Below are positions 46,416-55,883 of a stretch of 64,000 nucleotides of DNA, piece after piece (position 1 is the first letter of the stretch; each line of letters begins with the position of its first letter). Source of the stretch: Rhodocyclaceae bacterium (GTDB taxonomy: Bacteria > Pseudomonadota > Gammaproteobacteria > Burkholderiales > Usitatibacteraceae); contig JADCIX010000046.1 in NCBI GenBank assembly GCA_020247545.1, positions 80,189-144,188 of the forward strand, in the 5' to 3' direction. Below the pieces are notes generated by a model. It was not told the DNA's origin. It saw only the letters and a program-made list of their open reading frames with translations, and made no database searches. The position numbers and the translations under genes were made by a program.

Positions 46416-46805
46416 ATGAGAACCACGATCGTGCTATTGACAAGCCTTCTTGCGGCGGGTCCTTCGCTCGCACAAGCGCCCGCAGTACCTGCCGCACCCA
46501 CGCCAACGGTGGCACCCAGTGTGCCGACGCCACCGCCGACACCCACATTCGCGCCATCAAACCTGACGCCGACAGGCGTACGTTCGATGTCGGCGACTTG
46601 TTCATCCTGTCATGGAACCAATGGCGTCTCTGCTGGCGGTGCAATTGCCGGTCTGGCAGGCCTTAATCGCGACTACTTCATTATCCAGATGAAGAGCTTC
46701 AAAGAAGGCAAACGCGAAGCCACCCTGATGCACCAGATTGCGAAGGGCTACACCGATGCCGAAATTGCCGCCATGGCGGACTACTTTGCTGCGCAAAAGC
46801 GCTAG
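46416..46805 (+). CDS. fccA: Monoheme cytochrome c subunit of flavocytochrome c sulfide dehydrogenase
   Basis: A 129-residue periplasmic cytochrome. A signal peptide (to SLAQA) precedes a Pro/Thr-rich linker of about 30 residues and one CSSCH heme site near residue 62; the Met in TLMHQIAKG is the likely distal ligand. Only one heme site is present, unlike the diheme FccA of Allochromatium. It starts ten bases before the flavoprotein gene start's upstream gap and forms an obvious pair with it, passing electrons from sulfide oxidation to the respiratory chain. Confidence 0.8.
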   Translation: MRTTIVLLTSLLAAGPSLAQAPAVPAAPTPTVAPSVPTPPPTPTFAPSNLTPTGVRSMSATCSSCHGTNGVSAGGAIAGLAGLNRDYFIIQMKSFKEGKREATLMHQIAKGYTDAEIAAMADYFAAQKR

Positions 46806-46814
46806 GGGGCGGAC

Positions 46815-48092
46815 ATGAAAAATACACGTCGTAATTTTCTCAAGGTCGCCAGCGCAACGGCGGGCGTTTCAGCAGTAACCGGCTTGGTCGGTTGCGCCAG
46901 TGTTGGCGGTGTGGCCAAGCCAAAAGTGGTGGTGGTGGGTGGTGGCTACGGTGGTGCGACTGTCGCCAAGTACATCAAGATGTGGGAGCCAAGTATTGAT
47001 GTCACGGTCGTTGAGAGAAACCCCAACTTCGTCTCGTGTCCGATCTCCAACTTGGTGCTAGGTGGCGCGCAGAAGATGGAAGACATCACCATGAGCTACG
47101 CCGCGCTTCAGTCGAAGTACGGGATCAAGGTGCTGCGCGGCGAAGCTGTTGCAATCGATGTCGAGAAGAAAGTGGTCCGACTCGCGGGTGGAGAGGCGCT
47201 TCCCTATGATCGGGTTGTTGTTTCGCCGGGCATCGACTTTATGTATGAGGCGCTGCCGGGGCTGAACAACGCTGATGCCCAAGCGCGGTATTTTCACGCG
47301 TGGAAAGCCGGGCCGCAAACCGTAGCGTTGCGCAAGCAACTTGAGTCGATGGCCGATGGCGGCGTGTATGCGATTTCCATTCCAGAAGCCCCGTATCGTT
47401 GTCCACCAGGGCCCTACGAACGCGCATGCCAGGTCGCAGCGTACTTCAAACAATTCAAGCCAAAGTCAAAAGTGTTGATCCTCGACGCAAACCCTGACGT
47501 CACCTCAAAGCCGGGGTTGTTTAAGAAGGCATGGTCTGAAATGTACGGCGGCATCATTGAATATCGGAATGCATCCAAATTGATCGATGTTGATACCAAG
47601 GCCTCTGTCGCGAAGCTGGAGTTTGGCGATGTGAAGGCAGACGTGCTTAATGCGTTGCCACCAATGAAAGCAGGCAAGATCGCTGAGCCGTTCATCACGG
47701 CGAACAAACGCTGGTGTGAAGTCAACTGGCTGACCTACGAGTCGAAGAATGTCCCGGGTGTGCACTTACTCGGTGATGCGCTACAAATCGCGCCGGCAAT
47801 GCCGAAGTCTGCGCACATGGCCAACAATCATGGCAAGACGTGCGCCGCAGCGATCGTGGCGTTGATCGCCGGTGAAGCGCCGAATCCTTCGCCAACGCTA
47901 AACAACACCTGTTACTCGTTCGTCTCCGCCGACAAGGTTGTGCACGTGGCATCAGTGCATAAGTACGATATGCAGGATAAGACCATGAAGACGGTTCCGG
48001 GTGCGGGCGGTGTGTCTAGTTCTGCGAACGAGTTAGAGGCACAGTACGCGATGACGTGGGCCAAAAATATTTGGGCTGATACCCTCGCTTAA
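46815..48092 (+). CDS. fccB: Flavocytochrome c sulfide dehydrogenase, flavoprotein subunit
   Basis: A 425-residue FAD protein oxidising sulfide to sulfur/polysulfide in the periplasm. A Tat signal (TRRNFLK) and a possible lipobox (GLVGC) open it. FAD binding is seen in VVVVGGGYGGATVAKYI, with the VERNPNFVSCPISNLVL segment carrying one redox Cys, SPGIDFMYE, and NTCYSFVS with a second Cys. C-terminal FCSD-specific segment ends near residue 425. Cotranscribed with the monoheme cytochrome; a strong terminator follows. Confidence 0.92.
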   Translation: MKNTRRNFLKVASATAGVSAVTGLVGCASVGGVAKPKVVVVGGGYGGATVAKYIKMWEPSIDVTVVERNPNFVSCPISNLVLGGAQKMEDITMSYAALQSKYGIKVLRGEAVAIDVEKKVVRLAGGEALPYDRVVVSPGIDFMYEALPGLNNADAQARYFHAWKAGPQTVALRKQLESMADGGVYAISIPEAPYRCPPGPYERACQVAAYFKQFKPKSKVLILDANPDVTSKPGLFKKAWSEMYGGIIEYRNASKLIDVDTKASVAKLEFGDVKADVLNALPPMKAGKIAEPFITANKRWCEVNWLTYESKNVPGVHLLGDALQIAPAMPKSAHMANNHGKTCAAAIVALIAGEAPNPSPTLNNTCYSFVSADKVVHVASVHKYDMQDKTMKTVPGAGGVSSSANELEAQYAMTWAKNIWADTLA

Positions 48093-48116
48093 TTTGAGGA
48101 CCACTGCCACGGAAAC

Positions 48117-48144
48117 AAATGAGCCGCCAGTTGGCGGCTCATTT
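48117..48144. terminator. Strong terminator after the flavocytochrome c genes
   Basis: AAATGAGCCGCC pairs perfectly with GGCGGCTCATTT around loop AGTT, and a T-rich stretch follows on the plus strand. It can also serve the convergent GNAT gene. Confidence 0.9.
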
Positions 48145-48162
48145 GTTATTGCCGACGTATTG

Positions 48163-48738
48163 TTAGCGGCCTTGCAGCCACTCCGGCCGAAAAGCATCGT
48201 TGATTAAGGACGTTTGGATGTGATCGCGCCAGTCGCCGTCGATAAATAGGTAACGGGGTGCGAAACCATCAGTGTGAAATCCCAACCGCGCCAAGAGTCT
48301 GCCGCTGCGAACATTTTCCGGTCGATAGTTGGCGCTGATACGGTGTAGTTTTTGTTCGACAAACATGTATCTAAGAGCTTGCTGAAGGCCTTCTGACATA
48401 AGGCCCTTACCTTCAAAGCCTGCGTCAATTTGGTATCCGAGTACACCGTTACAGAACGGGCCGCGAACAACTTGCGAAAACCCAATACTGCCGATGATCT
48501 GTTCCGGCTGCGACTTCTCTCGCATCCACAGGCGCACCACGCTACCCTGGAGGAAGGCAATCTGCGATTTTTCGACGTATTCATCCCAGAAGGCAAGGGT
48601 GTTGAAGTCGGCGGGTTTGGGAGGACTCCAAGGGGCCAAATGATCTGCGTTGCGCATATGAAAGTCCAATGCGGCGGAAGCAAGTCCCGCTTCGGGCAGG
48701 CTCAACAGAAGGTGCTCTGACTCGAGCGTTAGTTCCAT
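48163..48738 (-). CDS. GNAT family N-acetyltransferase (RimJ-like)
   Basis: A 191-residue acetyltransferase with LGYQIDAGFEGKGLMSEGLQ (acetyl-CoA site) and RPENVRSGRLLARLGFH. This pattern is that of the RimJ/RimL group that acetylates ribosomal-protein N-termini; the target is unknown. It overlaps the SnoaL-like gene by ten bases and probably shares its transcript. Confidence 0.85.
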   Translation of the reverse strand: MELTLESEHLLLSLPEAGLASAALDFHMRNADHLAPWSPPKPADFNTLAFWDEYVEKSQIAFLQGSVVRLWMREKSQPEQIIGSIGFSQVVRGPFCNGVLGYQIDAGFEGKGLMSEGLQQALRYMFVEQKLHRISANYRPENVRSGRLLARLGFHTDGFAPRYLFIDGDWRDHIQTSLINDAFRPEWLQGR

Positions 48739-49091
48739 TTCTGTTGGTCGCGATAGAAGCGGACGTGGCAGATCTTGTTGCCGCGAAGTTTGTACACCGC
48801 GACCGCGTGGCGTACTTCACCTTCCGGCGTGCTGAGTCTGCCGGTGATGCGCTCTTCGTCCATCACATGCTCGCCGATCCGAATCCGGGTGACAATTGTG
48901 CAATGCAAATTGGGCGATCCTGCAAACAAGGCCACATAACGTTCGCGCATCTGTTCGCTGCCCGCCATCATGCGGTCGCCATCCCCGTCCTCAACAACGC
49001 AGTCTGCAGTGTAACAAGCCATGAACGCGTCAACGTCGCGTGCGTTGTAGGCCTGAAGTTGTGCTTCTACTGGATCTTCTGGGGTTGGCAT
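48729..49091 (-). CDS. SnoaL/NTF2-like fold protein
   Basis: A 120-residue protein with the cone-shaped NTF2 pattern: VEAQLQAYNARDVDAFMACY, then MAGSEQMRERYVALF and the strand VAVYKLRGNKICHVRFYRD. Members are steroid isomerase-like enzymes or ligand-binding proteins; no active-site assignment is possible. It overlaps the downstream GNAT gene and lies seven bases after slmA. Confidence 0.75.
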   Translation of the reverse strand: MPTPEDPVEAQLQAYNARDVDAFMACYTADCVVEDGDGDRMMAGSEQMRERYVALFAGSPNLHCTIVTRIRIGEHVMDEERITGRLSTPEGEVRHAVAVYKLRGNKICHVRFYRDQQKWN

Positions 49092-49097
49092 GATTGA

Positions 49098-49676
49098 TTA
49101 ACCTGCAAACACAGGCCATTGCGCGGCCCACATTTCTGTGGGTGATCTTTTGTAGCCCGATTTGGCGAATTGATGCCAACGGCCAATGACAAACGACATG
49201 ACTGCGTTGGCATAGGCATTCGGATCAAGAGATGAGTGCAACTGACCGTTAGTGGCCGCGAGCCGGGCACTTTGGCGCAGGGACGCCTCTAAACGATCAT
49301 GCAACTGATTCATACGCACGTGTAAGCGCTCGTCTTCATTGACCAACGCATCACCGATCAGCACGCGGGTCATGCCAATGTTTTTCTGCGCAAAATTCAA
49401 CAGCATGGCCACCGTTGCCTCGACTTGTTTCAGACCGTCGGTTTCCTCACTCTGGATCTTGTTCACCAGAGAAAACACGGTTTCTTCGATGAACTCAATG
49501 AGGCCCTCGAACATCTGTGCTTTAGAAGCAAAGTGGCGATACAGCGCCGCCTCGGAGACGTCGAGTTTCTTCGCCAACAGGGCCGTAGTGATTTTTTCGC
49601 CCTTTGGCTGCTCCAGCATTTCAGCCAGAGATTGCAAGATGGCGCGACGGCGTTCGCCGGGTTCGGGTTTTGGCAT
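49098..49676 (-). CDS. slmA: Nucleoid occlusion factor SlmA
   Basis: A 192-residue TetR-fold protein. The helix-turn-helix is ALLAKKLDVSEAALYRHFASK, followed by the family pattern MFEGLIEFIEETVF and a GMTRVLIGDAL strand. SlmA binds specific chromosomal sites and blocks FtsZ assembly over the nucleoid. Start and length fit the family, and the sequence is closer to SlmA than to drug-responsive TetR regulators. Confidence 0.88.
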   Translation of the reverse strand: MPKPEPGERRRAILQSLAEMLEQPKGEKITTALLAKKLDVSEAALYRHFASKAQMFEGLIEFIEETVFSLVNKIQSEETDGLKQVEATVAMLLNFAQKNIGMTRVLIGDALVNEDERLHVRMNQLHDRLEASLRQSARLAATNGQLHSSLDPNAYANAVMSFVIGRWHQFAKSGYKRSPTEMWAAQWPVFAG

Positions 49677-49733
49677 CGTTATCTCCTAAGTCGTATGAGT
49701 CGACCAAGCAAACATAGTTGTAAAAACTAATTC

Positions 49734-51248
49734 CTAACGTCGCCCACCCAGGATAGACCCAAGTACGCCACGGATAATTTTTCGGCCTGCTTCGGAAGCC
49801 ATCGCCCGTGCGGCAGATTTCATGGCCGCCTCAACAACACCTTCACGATTTGACCTGCTACCACTACCGCTACCGCCGCCGTTCCCGCCACCCATTCCCG
49901 GCAGTCCAACTTTGCCGAGAATGTCACTCAATCCACCGGCAGCGGACGTCGACGTCGATGTCGCGTCGCCCTGCCGACCACGCAGTTTCTCAAATGCCGA
50001 CTCCCGATCCACCACCTTTTCGTAGACGCCTGCCACCAGCGAAGTTTGCAGTAGTGTTGAGCGTTGCTCCGGTGTAATGGGACCAATCTGTGACTGAGGC
50101 GGGCAGACAAATGCGCGCTCCACAATTGTTGGGCGTCCTTTTTCGTCAAGAAATGACACCAGTGCCTCACCGACGCCGAGTTCCGTGATGACTGTCTCCA
50201 CCGAGATGGCCGGGTTGGCGCGGAACGTCTCCGCAGCGGCTTTCACCGCTTTTTGGTCGCGCGGGGTATAAGCCCGCAGCGCATGTTGTACACGATTTCC
50301 AAGTTGGCCGAGGACGGTATCGGGAATGTCGAGCGGGTTCTGCGTGACAAAATATACTCCCACCCCCTTGGAGCGAACCAGTCTCACCACTTGTTCAATC
50401 TTTTCGAGCAGTTCCTTTGGCGATTCGTTAAACAGCAAATGCGCTTCGTCAAAAAAGAAAACGAGCTTGGGTTTATCGCGGTCGCCAACTTCCGGCAGGT
50501 TTTCAAACAACTCTGAAAGCATCCACAACAGAAAGGTCGAGTACAGCCGCGGACTGGAGAGCAGCTTGTCGGCGGCGAGGATATTGATCACACCCTTGCC
50601 GTTGTCCGTCTGCATGAGGTCATCGAGTGCCAGCGCGGGCTCGCCAAAAAATTTGTCGCCACCTTGCTGCTCGAGTGCCAACAGGCCGCGCTGGATGGCG
50701 CCGATCGAGGCCGGCGAAATATTGCCGTAGTCGGTCGTAAATTGGCTAGCGTTTTCGCCGACGTAGGATAAGGCTGCACGTAGATCCTTCAGGTCAAGCA
50801 GCAGTAACCCGTTGTCATCTGCAATCTTGAATACCAGCGCAAGCACACCTTCCTGAGTGTCGTTCAGGTTAAAGATACGCGACAACAAAAGTGGCCCCAT
50901 CTCAGAGATCGTGGCGCGCACCGGGTGCCCCTGTTCGCCAAATACATCCCAAACGGTTGTTGGGCAGGCGGCGGGGCTGAATTCCAAACCGAGCTGTTTG
51001 CGGCGCTCATCCACCTTCGGCTGCGGTTTTCCCGGCTGGGAAATGCCGGTGAGATCGCCCTTGACGTCCGCCATGAAGACCGGTACGCCGCTATTTGAAA
51101 ACTGCTCGGCGAGAACTTGCAAGGTCACTGTCTTACCGGTGCCAGTCGCACCGGCGATCAAGCCGTGTCGATTCGCCATATTGGGCAGAATTGCCAGTGA
51201 CGTCTGGGATTTGTCGCTCGATTTCGCGATCAGCAAGGGTTCCGACAT
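49734..51248 (-). CDS. HerA-like DUF853 ATPase (YjgR-type)
   Basis: A 504-residue P-loop ATPase. Walker A GATGTGKT lies at about residue 34; Walker B is in [12 protein letters not shown] near 268. [21 protein letters not shown] and the late Arg ([10 protein letters not shown]) complete the HerA/FtsK-like core. The C-terminal 90 residues are Gly/Ser-rich and end in [17 protein letters not shown]. Members form rings and may pump DNA or peptide, but the role of YjgR is unknown. Confidence 0.85.
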   Translation of the reverse strand: MSEPLLIAKSSDKSQTSLAILPNMANRHGLIAGATGTGKTVTLQVLAEQFSNSGVPVFMADVKGDLTGISQPGKPQPKVDERRKQLGLEFSPAACPTTVWDVFGEQGHPVRATISEMGPLLLSRIFNLNDTQEGVLALVFKIADDNGLLLLDLKDLRAALSYVGENASQFTTDYGNISPASIGAIQRGLLALEQQGGDKFFGEPALALDDLMQTDNGKGVINILAADKLLSSPRLYSTFLLWMLSELFENLPEVGDRDKPKLVFFFDEAHLLFNESPKELLEKIEQVVRLVRSKGVGVYFVTQNPLDIPDTVLGQLGNRVQHALRAYTPRDQKAVKAAAETFRANPAISVETVITELGVGEALVSFLDEKGRPTIVERAFVCPPQSQIGPITPEQRSTLLQTSLVAGVYEKVVDRESAFEKLRGRQGDATSTSTSAAGGLSDILGKVGLPGMGGGNGGGSGSGSRSNREGVVEAAMKSAARAMASEAGRKIIRGVLGSILGGRR

Positions 51249-51554
51249 GGTGCGCTTTCAAGAGCTCTGGCTTGGGTTGCGGTGTGAGTGAATGTTAACA
51301 TTGCACATTGGAATTTGCGCGTCATCCAGACATAGAATCAACTGGGAGATAACCGCAAAGGCGACCAAGCGAAGCACGCGTTTGGCGCGGCAAGCCGGGA
51401 TTAACGCAAAGCGTCCCGAGCGCCGCAAAGACGAGGCGCAAGGTTGCTCAGCCGCCGGAGTTGCCGTGGTTGGCAGTGAGGACGGGTGAGTGGCCGCAGC
51501 AACAACGTATTTGCAAGTGAAGACGCGTAAACGTATTTCAAGGAAACGGACGAT
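51249..51554. other. Intergenic region between HerA-like and yebC genes with CGCAAAG motifs
   Basis: A 306-base gap between divergent genes. CGCAAAG occurs three times (51354-51360, 51405-51411, 51424-51430), and GCGCAAGG follows. A 65-codon frame (51292-51489) looks non-coding. Promoters of both genes should be here; AAGGAAACGG just before 51555 is the yebC ribosome site. Confidence 0.35.
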
Positions 51555-52286
51555 ATGGCTGGACACAGTAAATGGGCAAACATCCAACACCGCAAAGGCC
51601 GCCAAGATGCCAAACGCGGCAAGATTTTTACGCGCCTAATTAAGGAAATCACCGTTGCTGCGCGCCTTGGCGGCGGCGACCCCGGTACTAATCCGCGCCT
51701 ACGTCTGGCGACCGACAAGGCGTATGAGAACAATATGCCAAAAGATACCGTCGAGCGTGCCGTCAAGCGCGGCTCCGGCGATCTGGAGGGGGTCAACTAC
51801 GAAGAAATTCGCTATGAAGGTTACGGCATTGGCGGTGCGGCGATCATTGTCGATTGTATGACCGATAACCGTGTGCGCACTGTGGCTGAGGTGCGGCACG
51901 CCTTCTCCAAATACGGTGGAAACTTTGGTACCGAAGGTTCGGTGGCATTCCTGTTCAAGCACTGCGGCACGATGTTGTTTGCGCCTGGTAGCAATGAAGA
52001 AAAGCTGATGGAAGCCGCATTGGAAGCGGGGGCGGAAGACATCATCACCAATAGTGATGGATCCTTTGAAGTTATCACCGGCCCCTATGAATTTTCCAAC
52101 GTGAAGGCGGCACTGGAGAAAGCCGGATTCAAGGCGGAGTTCGGCGAAGTGACGATGAAAGCGCAGAATGAAGCCGAACTTACCGGCGATGACGCCGTCA
52201 AGATGCAGAAGTTGATTGACGCCATCGAGGCGCTGGACGACGTGCAGGAAGTGTATACATCTGCCGCGCTTGACCTGCCGGAATAG
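51555..52286 (+). CDS. yebC: YebC/PmpR family regulatory protein
   Basis: A 243-residue protein with the family start [20 protein letters not shown] and three-domain arrangement ([12 protein letters not shown], then [17 protein letters not shown]). The family was long listed as transcriptional regulators and some members relieve ribosome stalling on Pro-rich sequences. It sits upstream of ruvC as in many proteobacteria. Confidence 0.95.
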   Translation: MAGHSKWANIQHRKGRQDAKRGKIFTRLIKEITVAARLGGGDPGTNPRLRLATDKAYENNMPKDTVERAVKRGSGDLEGVNYEEIRYEGYGIGGAAIIVDCMTDNRVRTVAEVRHAFSKYGGNFGTEGSVAFLFKHCGTMLFAPGSNEEKLMEAALEAGAEDIITNSDGSFEVITGPYEFSNVKAALEKAGFKAEFGEVTMKAQNEAELTGDDAVKMQKLIDAIEALDDVQEVYTSAALDLPE

Positions 52287-52300
52287 ACTGGAGATTTCGT

Positions 52301-52627
52301 GTGTCCGTCCTAATTACCACGACCTCAAACCTCGAAGGCAAACGTATCACCAAGTACCTGGGGATCGTCACCGGTGAGGCGAGTGCCGAAGTCGCGTTGA
52401 TGGCGACCGCGTCGTCGGATAAGCCCGCACCGGGGTTTGCCGACGCGTATCACAAGGCCATCCCCAGTGTGCGTGACAACGCGCTGCGCGGTGCCATGCA
52501 AGGCGCTGAGCATGTCGGGGCGAACGCGATCATCGGCACCACGATGAATTACGTCATCCACGGCTCGGGCAAGGGCATGGTGATGGTGAGTGTGACCGGT
52601 ACCGCTGTGGTTTACGAGGACGTCTGA
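52301..52627 (+). CDS. YbjQ/UPF0145 family protein
   Basis: A 108-residue beta-rich protein. GTG 52301 follows GGAG by seven bases. The core contains [15 protein letters not shown], the [20 protein letters not shown] helix and a final [12 protein letters not shown] strand, as in the UPF0145 (heavy-metal-binding YbjQ) family. Function is unsettled. It is wedged between yebC and ruvC, which is not the standard gene order. Confidence 0.8.
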   Translation: MSVLITTTSNLEGKRITKYLGIVTGEASAEVALMATASSDKPAPGFADAYHKAIPSVRDNALRGAMQGAEHVGANAIIGTTMNYVIHGSGKGMVMVSVTGTAVVYEDV

Positions 52628-52635
52628 ACGTCACT

Positions 52636-53154
52636 ATGCGCATACTCGGCCTCGACCCCGGCCTCAGGGTGACTGGATATGGCGTGATCGAGAAACGCGG
52701 GAGCGGCCTCAGCTATGTGGCTAGTGGATGTATCAAGTCGCCGGATGGCGAGTTACCGGATCGGCTGAAGAACATTCTTTATTCAGTGCAGGAAGTAATC
52801 CGACTCTACGCTCCGACAGACGTCGCTGTTGAAAAAGTGTTTGTCAACGTTAACCCGCAGTCCACGCTACTGCTTGGACAGGCGCGTGGTGCCGCCATTT
52901 GTGGGGCAGTGTTGAGCAATTTGCCGGTCTCTGAGTACACTGCGTTGCAGGTCAAACAAGCGGTGGTGGGCAACGGTCATGCACAGAAAGAGCAGGTACA
53001 GGAGATGGTAAAGCGGCTGCTAAGCTTGCTGGCGAACCCCAGTGCCGATGCCGCTGACGCGCTTGCCTGCGCGATCTGCCACGCACACGGCGGGTTAGTC
53101 GGTGCAATGAGTACCAGGGGTTATCGCGTCAAGGGCGGGAGATTGGTGAAATGA
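52636..53154 (+). CDS. ruvC: Holliday-junction resolvase RuvC
   Basis: A 172-residue endonuclease that cuts Holliday junctions symmetrically. The catalytic carboxylates are in [12 protein letters not shown] (first Asp), [11 protein letters not shown] (Glu), and the C-terminal [15 protein letters not shown]sp pair. It overlaps ruvA by four bases. Confidence 0.97.
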   Translation: MRILGLDPGLRVTGYGVIEKRGSGLSYVASGCIKSPDGELPDRLKNILYSVQEVIRLYAPTDVAVEKVFVNVNPQSTLLLGQARGAAICGAVLSNLPVSEYTALQVKQAVVGNGHAQKEQVQEMVKRLLSLLANPSADAADALACAICHAHGGLVGAMSTRGYRVKGGRLVK

Positions 53155-53744
53155 TCGGACGTATCTCAGGAATATTGCTCGAAAAGAACCCGCCGCAAGT
53201 GCAGGTGGATGCCAACGGCGTCGGTTACGACATCGATGTGCCTATGTCGACCTTCTATAACCTGCCGCGCATCGGCGAAAAGGTGATTTTGTTTACCCAC
53301 TTGGTGGTGCGCGAGGACGCGCATCTGCTGTTTGGATTTGGTAGCGAATCGGAGCGAGCCGCATTTCGCACACTCATCAAGGTGAGTGGGGTCGGCCCGA
53401 GGGTCGCCCTGGCGCTTCTGTCGGGGCTCAGCGTGAACGATCTTGCTGCAGCGGTTGCGATGCAAGAAACCGGTCGGCTCACCAATATTCCCGGTATCGG
53501 CAAAAAGACTGCCGAGCGGCTGTTGCTCGAACTCAAGGACAAATTTAAAGTCGACCCGCGCGTGGCTATTGGCGGCAGCCTCAGTACTGCCGAAGTGCCC
53601 TCGATCAACGCGGACGTGTTAAACGCCTTGTTGGGGTTGGGGTACAGCGAGAAGGAGGCGTTGTTAGCAGTCAAAGTGTTGCCCGCCGAGGTGAGCCTCT
53701 CCGATGGGATTCGGCTGGCGTTAAAGTCGCTTTCGAAGGGATAG
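53151..53744 (+). CDS. ruvA: Holliday-junction DNA helicase subunit RuvA
   Basis: A 197-residue junction-binding protein. Domain I begins [17 protein letters not shown]; helix-hairpin-helix motifs are [13 protein letters not shown] and [17 protein letters not shown]; a linker (acidic, Ser-rich) leads to the C-terminal domain III that contacts RuvB. Start ATG overlaps the ruvC stop. A palindromic repeat separates it from the next gene. Confidence 0.97.
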   Translation: MIGRISGILLEKNPPQVQVDANGVGYDIDVPMSTFYNLPRIGEKVILFTHLVVREDAHLLFGFGSESERAAFRTLIKVSGVGPRVALALLSGLSVNDLAAAVAMQETGRLTNIPGIGKKTAERLLLELKDKFKVDPRVAIGGSLSTAEVPSINADVLNALLGLGYSEKEALLAVKVLPAEVSLSDGIRLALKSLSKG

Positions 53745-53755
53745 TAAAACACGAG

Positions 53756-53803
53756 TATTGACGGGCATTTTCAGCACGTTTTGCCTGAAGACGCCCGCCA
53801 ATA
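53756..53803 (+). repeat. GC-core palindromic repeat, copy E
   Basis: Arms TATTGACGGGCATTTTCAG (53756-53774) and CTGAAGACGCCCGCCAATA (53785-53803) pair at 16 of 19 positions; all three mismatches are transitions. The loop has ten bases. The shared tail GGCGAGTTTCATTTT follows. It lies between ruvA and the DUF4442 gene, both on the same strand, so it may act as an attenuator or stability element. Confidence 0.7.
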
Positions 53804-53835
53804 GGCGAGTTTCATTTTTGTCTTGTGGTGTGAAG

Positions 53836-54381
53836 ATGAGTTCCTCAAAACAAGGGTTTTACTCAAAGGTGGCGTTGTCACCAAACGTGTTCCGGCACGT
53901 CATGAATTGCTGGCCCCCGTTTTGGGGTACACGTATTCACATTGAAGAGATCGCGCCGGACTGGCGTTATGTTCGGACGCGGATGAAGCTATCCATGCGC
54001 AATAAAAACTACGTGGGATCGCACTTCGGTGGTGGGCTTTTCGCTATGACCGATCCGTTCTACATGGTGGCGTTGAAAAATATTTTGGGAAATTCCTACC
54101 TTGTCTGGGACAAAGCGGCGACCATTGAATATCTAAAGCCCGGTCGCACAACGGTCTATGCCGAATTCAAGATCAGTGACGCGCAATTGACGGAGATTTA
54201 CGCGAAGACGGCGGATGGCGAGAAGTTCGAGCCGGTTTACCGGGTGGATGTAGTTGACGCCGACCAACAACTGATCGCTCGTGTACAAAAGACCCTGTAC
54301 ATACGCAAACGGCCGATCGACTCGGATCGGGCGGGGGCGAATGTGGTCACCAGCGTGGGTTCGGCTGCTTCACTCAGCTAA
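53836..54381 (+). CDS. DUF4442 (hotdog-fold thioesterase-like) protein
   Basis: A 181-residue protein. The hotdog pattern is seen in NKNYVGSHFGGGLFAMTDPFY (central helix) and the final strands LKPGRTTVYAEFKI and VYRVDVVDADQQLIARVQK. DUF4442 proteins resemble acyl-CoA thioesterases but have no proven substrate. ATG 53836 was chosen over 53758, which falls within the repeat element. It interrupts the usual ruvA-ruvB adjacency. Confidence 0.75.
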   Translation: MSSSKQGFYSKVALSPNVFRHVMNCWPPFWGTRIHIEEIAPDWRYVRTRMKLSMRNKNYVGSHFGGGLFAMTDPFYMVALKNILGNSYLVWDKAATIEYLKPGRTTVYAEFKISDAQLTEIYAKTADGEKFEPVYRVDVVDADQQLIARVQKTLYIRKRPIDSDRAGANVVTSVGSAASLS

Positions 54382-54390
54382 AATCGCTGA

Positions 54391-55422
54391 ATGCTAGAAC
54401 CAGACCGCCTCATCTCTGCCGATAAAGCCTCGAATATAGAAGAGGTACAGGAACGTGCACTTCGCCCGAAGTTGCTGGAAGAATACGTCGGCCAGGAAAA
54501 AATCAGAGAGCAACTATCGATCTTCATCGACGCCGCACGGGCGCGTAAAGAACCCCTGGATCACACGCTGCTGTTTGGACCCCCGGGACTAGGCAAGACC
54601 ACGCTGGCGCACATCATCGCGCGAGAGATGGGGGTCAATCTGAAACAAACTTCCGGCCCGGTGCTGGAACGCGCCGGGGATCTAGCCGCGATGCTGACTA
54701 ATCTTGAGCCCAACGACGTATTGTTCATCGATGAAATCCATCGGTTGAACCCGGTCGTCGAGGAGATTTTGTATCCCGCACTCGAGGACTACCAAATCGA
54801 CATCATGATCGGCGAAGGCCCGTCCGCACGCTCGGTGAAGTTAGATCTGCCGCCTTTCACCCTAGTCGGTGCCACCACGCGTGCCGGTATGCTGACCAAT
54901 CCGCTGCGTGATCGTTTTGGCATCGTTTCGCGTCTGGAGTTTTACTCGCCCGACGAGTTGGGGTTGATTGTGAAACGCTCAGCCAAACTTCTGGAAGTCG
55001 CCATCGACGAACACGGCGCGATGGAAATTGCCAAACGCTCGCGTGGTACGCCGCGAATCTCGAACCGGCTGCTGCGGCGTGTGCGTGATTACGCCGAGGT
55101 GAAAGCTGATGGCAACGTCAGCAAAGACATCGCCGACCTTGCGTTGAAGATGCTCGATGTCGACAAGGTTGGTCTGGATATGATGGACCGAAAGTTGCTG
55201 TTGTCGATCATTGAAAAATTTTCCGGTGGTCCAGTTGGTGTCGAAAATCTTGCGGCGGCAATTGGTGAAGAACGCGACACCATTGAGGATGTGCTAGAAC
55301 CCTATCTTATTCAGCAGGGTTATTTGCAGCGTACACCTCGCGGACGGATGGCAACAATGTTGACCTACCAGCATTTTGGCGTGGTGATGCCCGTACAAGC
55401 CAACGCGCCTGGACTCTTCTGA
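54391..55422 (+). CDS. ruvB: Holliday-junction branch-migration ATPase RuvB
   Basis: A 343-residue AAA+ motor. Walker [14 protein letters not shown], Walker [14 protein letters not shown], sensor [19 protein letters not shown] and the C-terminal winged helix (RTPRGRMAT) are intact. It drives branch migration with RuvA and RuvC. It starts ten bases after the DUF4442 gene and overlaps ybgC by one base (TGATG). Confidence 0.97.
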   Translation: MLEPDRLISADKASNIEEVQERALRPKLLEEYVGQEKIREQLSIFIDAARARKEPLDHTLLFGPPGLGKTTLAHIIAREMGVNLKQTSGPVLERAGDLAAMLTNLEPNDVLFIDEIHRLNPVVEEILYPALEDYQIDIMIGEGPSARSVKLDLPPFTLVGATTRAGMLTNPLRDRFGIVSRLEFYSPDELGLIVKRSAKLLEVAIDEHGAMEIAKRSRGTPRISNRLLRRVRDYAEVKADGNVSKDIADLALKMLDVDKVGLDMMDRKLLLSIIEKFSGGPVGVENLAAAIGEERDTIEDVLEPYLIQQGYLQRTPRGRMATMLTYQHFGVVMPVQANAPGLF

Positions 55423-55868
55423 TGGCCAAACTCTCTCTTCGCGATGCGCAGCAAACGCAGCTCTTTACGTTCTCGTTTCCCCTGCGCATTTATTACGAAG
55501 ATACCGATTCGGGCGGTGTTGTATATCACGGCCAATACGTGCGCTTTCTCGAGCGTGCGCGTACTGAGTGGCTGCGGTTTCTTGGTTTCAACAATACTGA
55601 ACTCGAAAAAAAGTACAAGATGCTTTGGGTGGTCACGGAGATGACCATGCATTTTTTGAAGCCGGCGCGGCTGGATGACAACCTGGAAGTGACAGTAGCC
55701 GTTGAGACGATGGGGCGAGTTCGTTGCACGTTTCATCAGCAAATAAGACGTGGCGAAGAGAGCCTTCTGACGGCGCGGGTGACCGTAGCGTCAGTTTCAG
55801 CAGACGGCATGAAGCCCATTGAATTCCCGGCGGATGTTAAGCGCAAGATGGAAGCCACACTCGGTTAA
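55422..55868 (+). CDS. ybgC: Acyl-CoA thioesterase YbgC (Tol-Pal associated)
   Basis: A 148-residue hotdog thioesterase. The catalytic Asp lies in IYYEDTDSGGVVYHGQYVRF, the typical YEDTD-GGVVYHA pattern. The enzyme hydrolyses short-chain or phospholipid-derived acyl-CoAs and is encoded at the head of the tol-pal operon in proteobacteria. It starts overlapping ruvB and precedes tolQ by 15 bases. Confidence 0.95.
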   Translation: MAKLSLRDAQQTQLFTFSFPLRIYYEDTDSGGVVYHGQYVRFLERARTEWLRFLGFNNTELEKKYKMLWVVTEMTMHFLKPARLDDNLEVTVAVETMGRVRCTFHQQIRRGEESLLTARVTVASVSADGMKPIEFPADVKRKMEATLG

Positions 55869-55883
55869 TCGTTAGAAAGCCAC

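Noticed and set aside
51292..51489. 65-codon frame in the gap before yebC
   Set aside because: Repetitive G/C/A composition, no ribosome site and no domain pattern.
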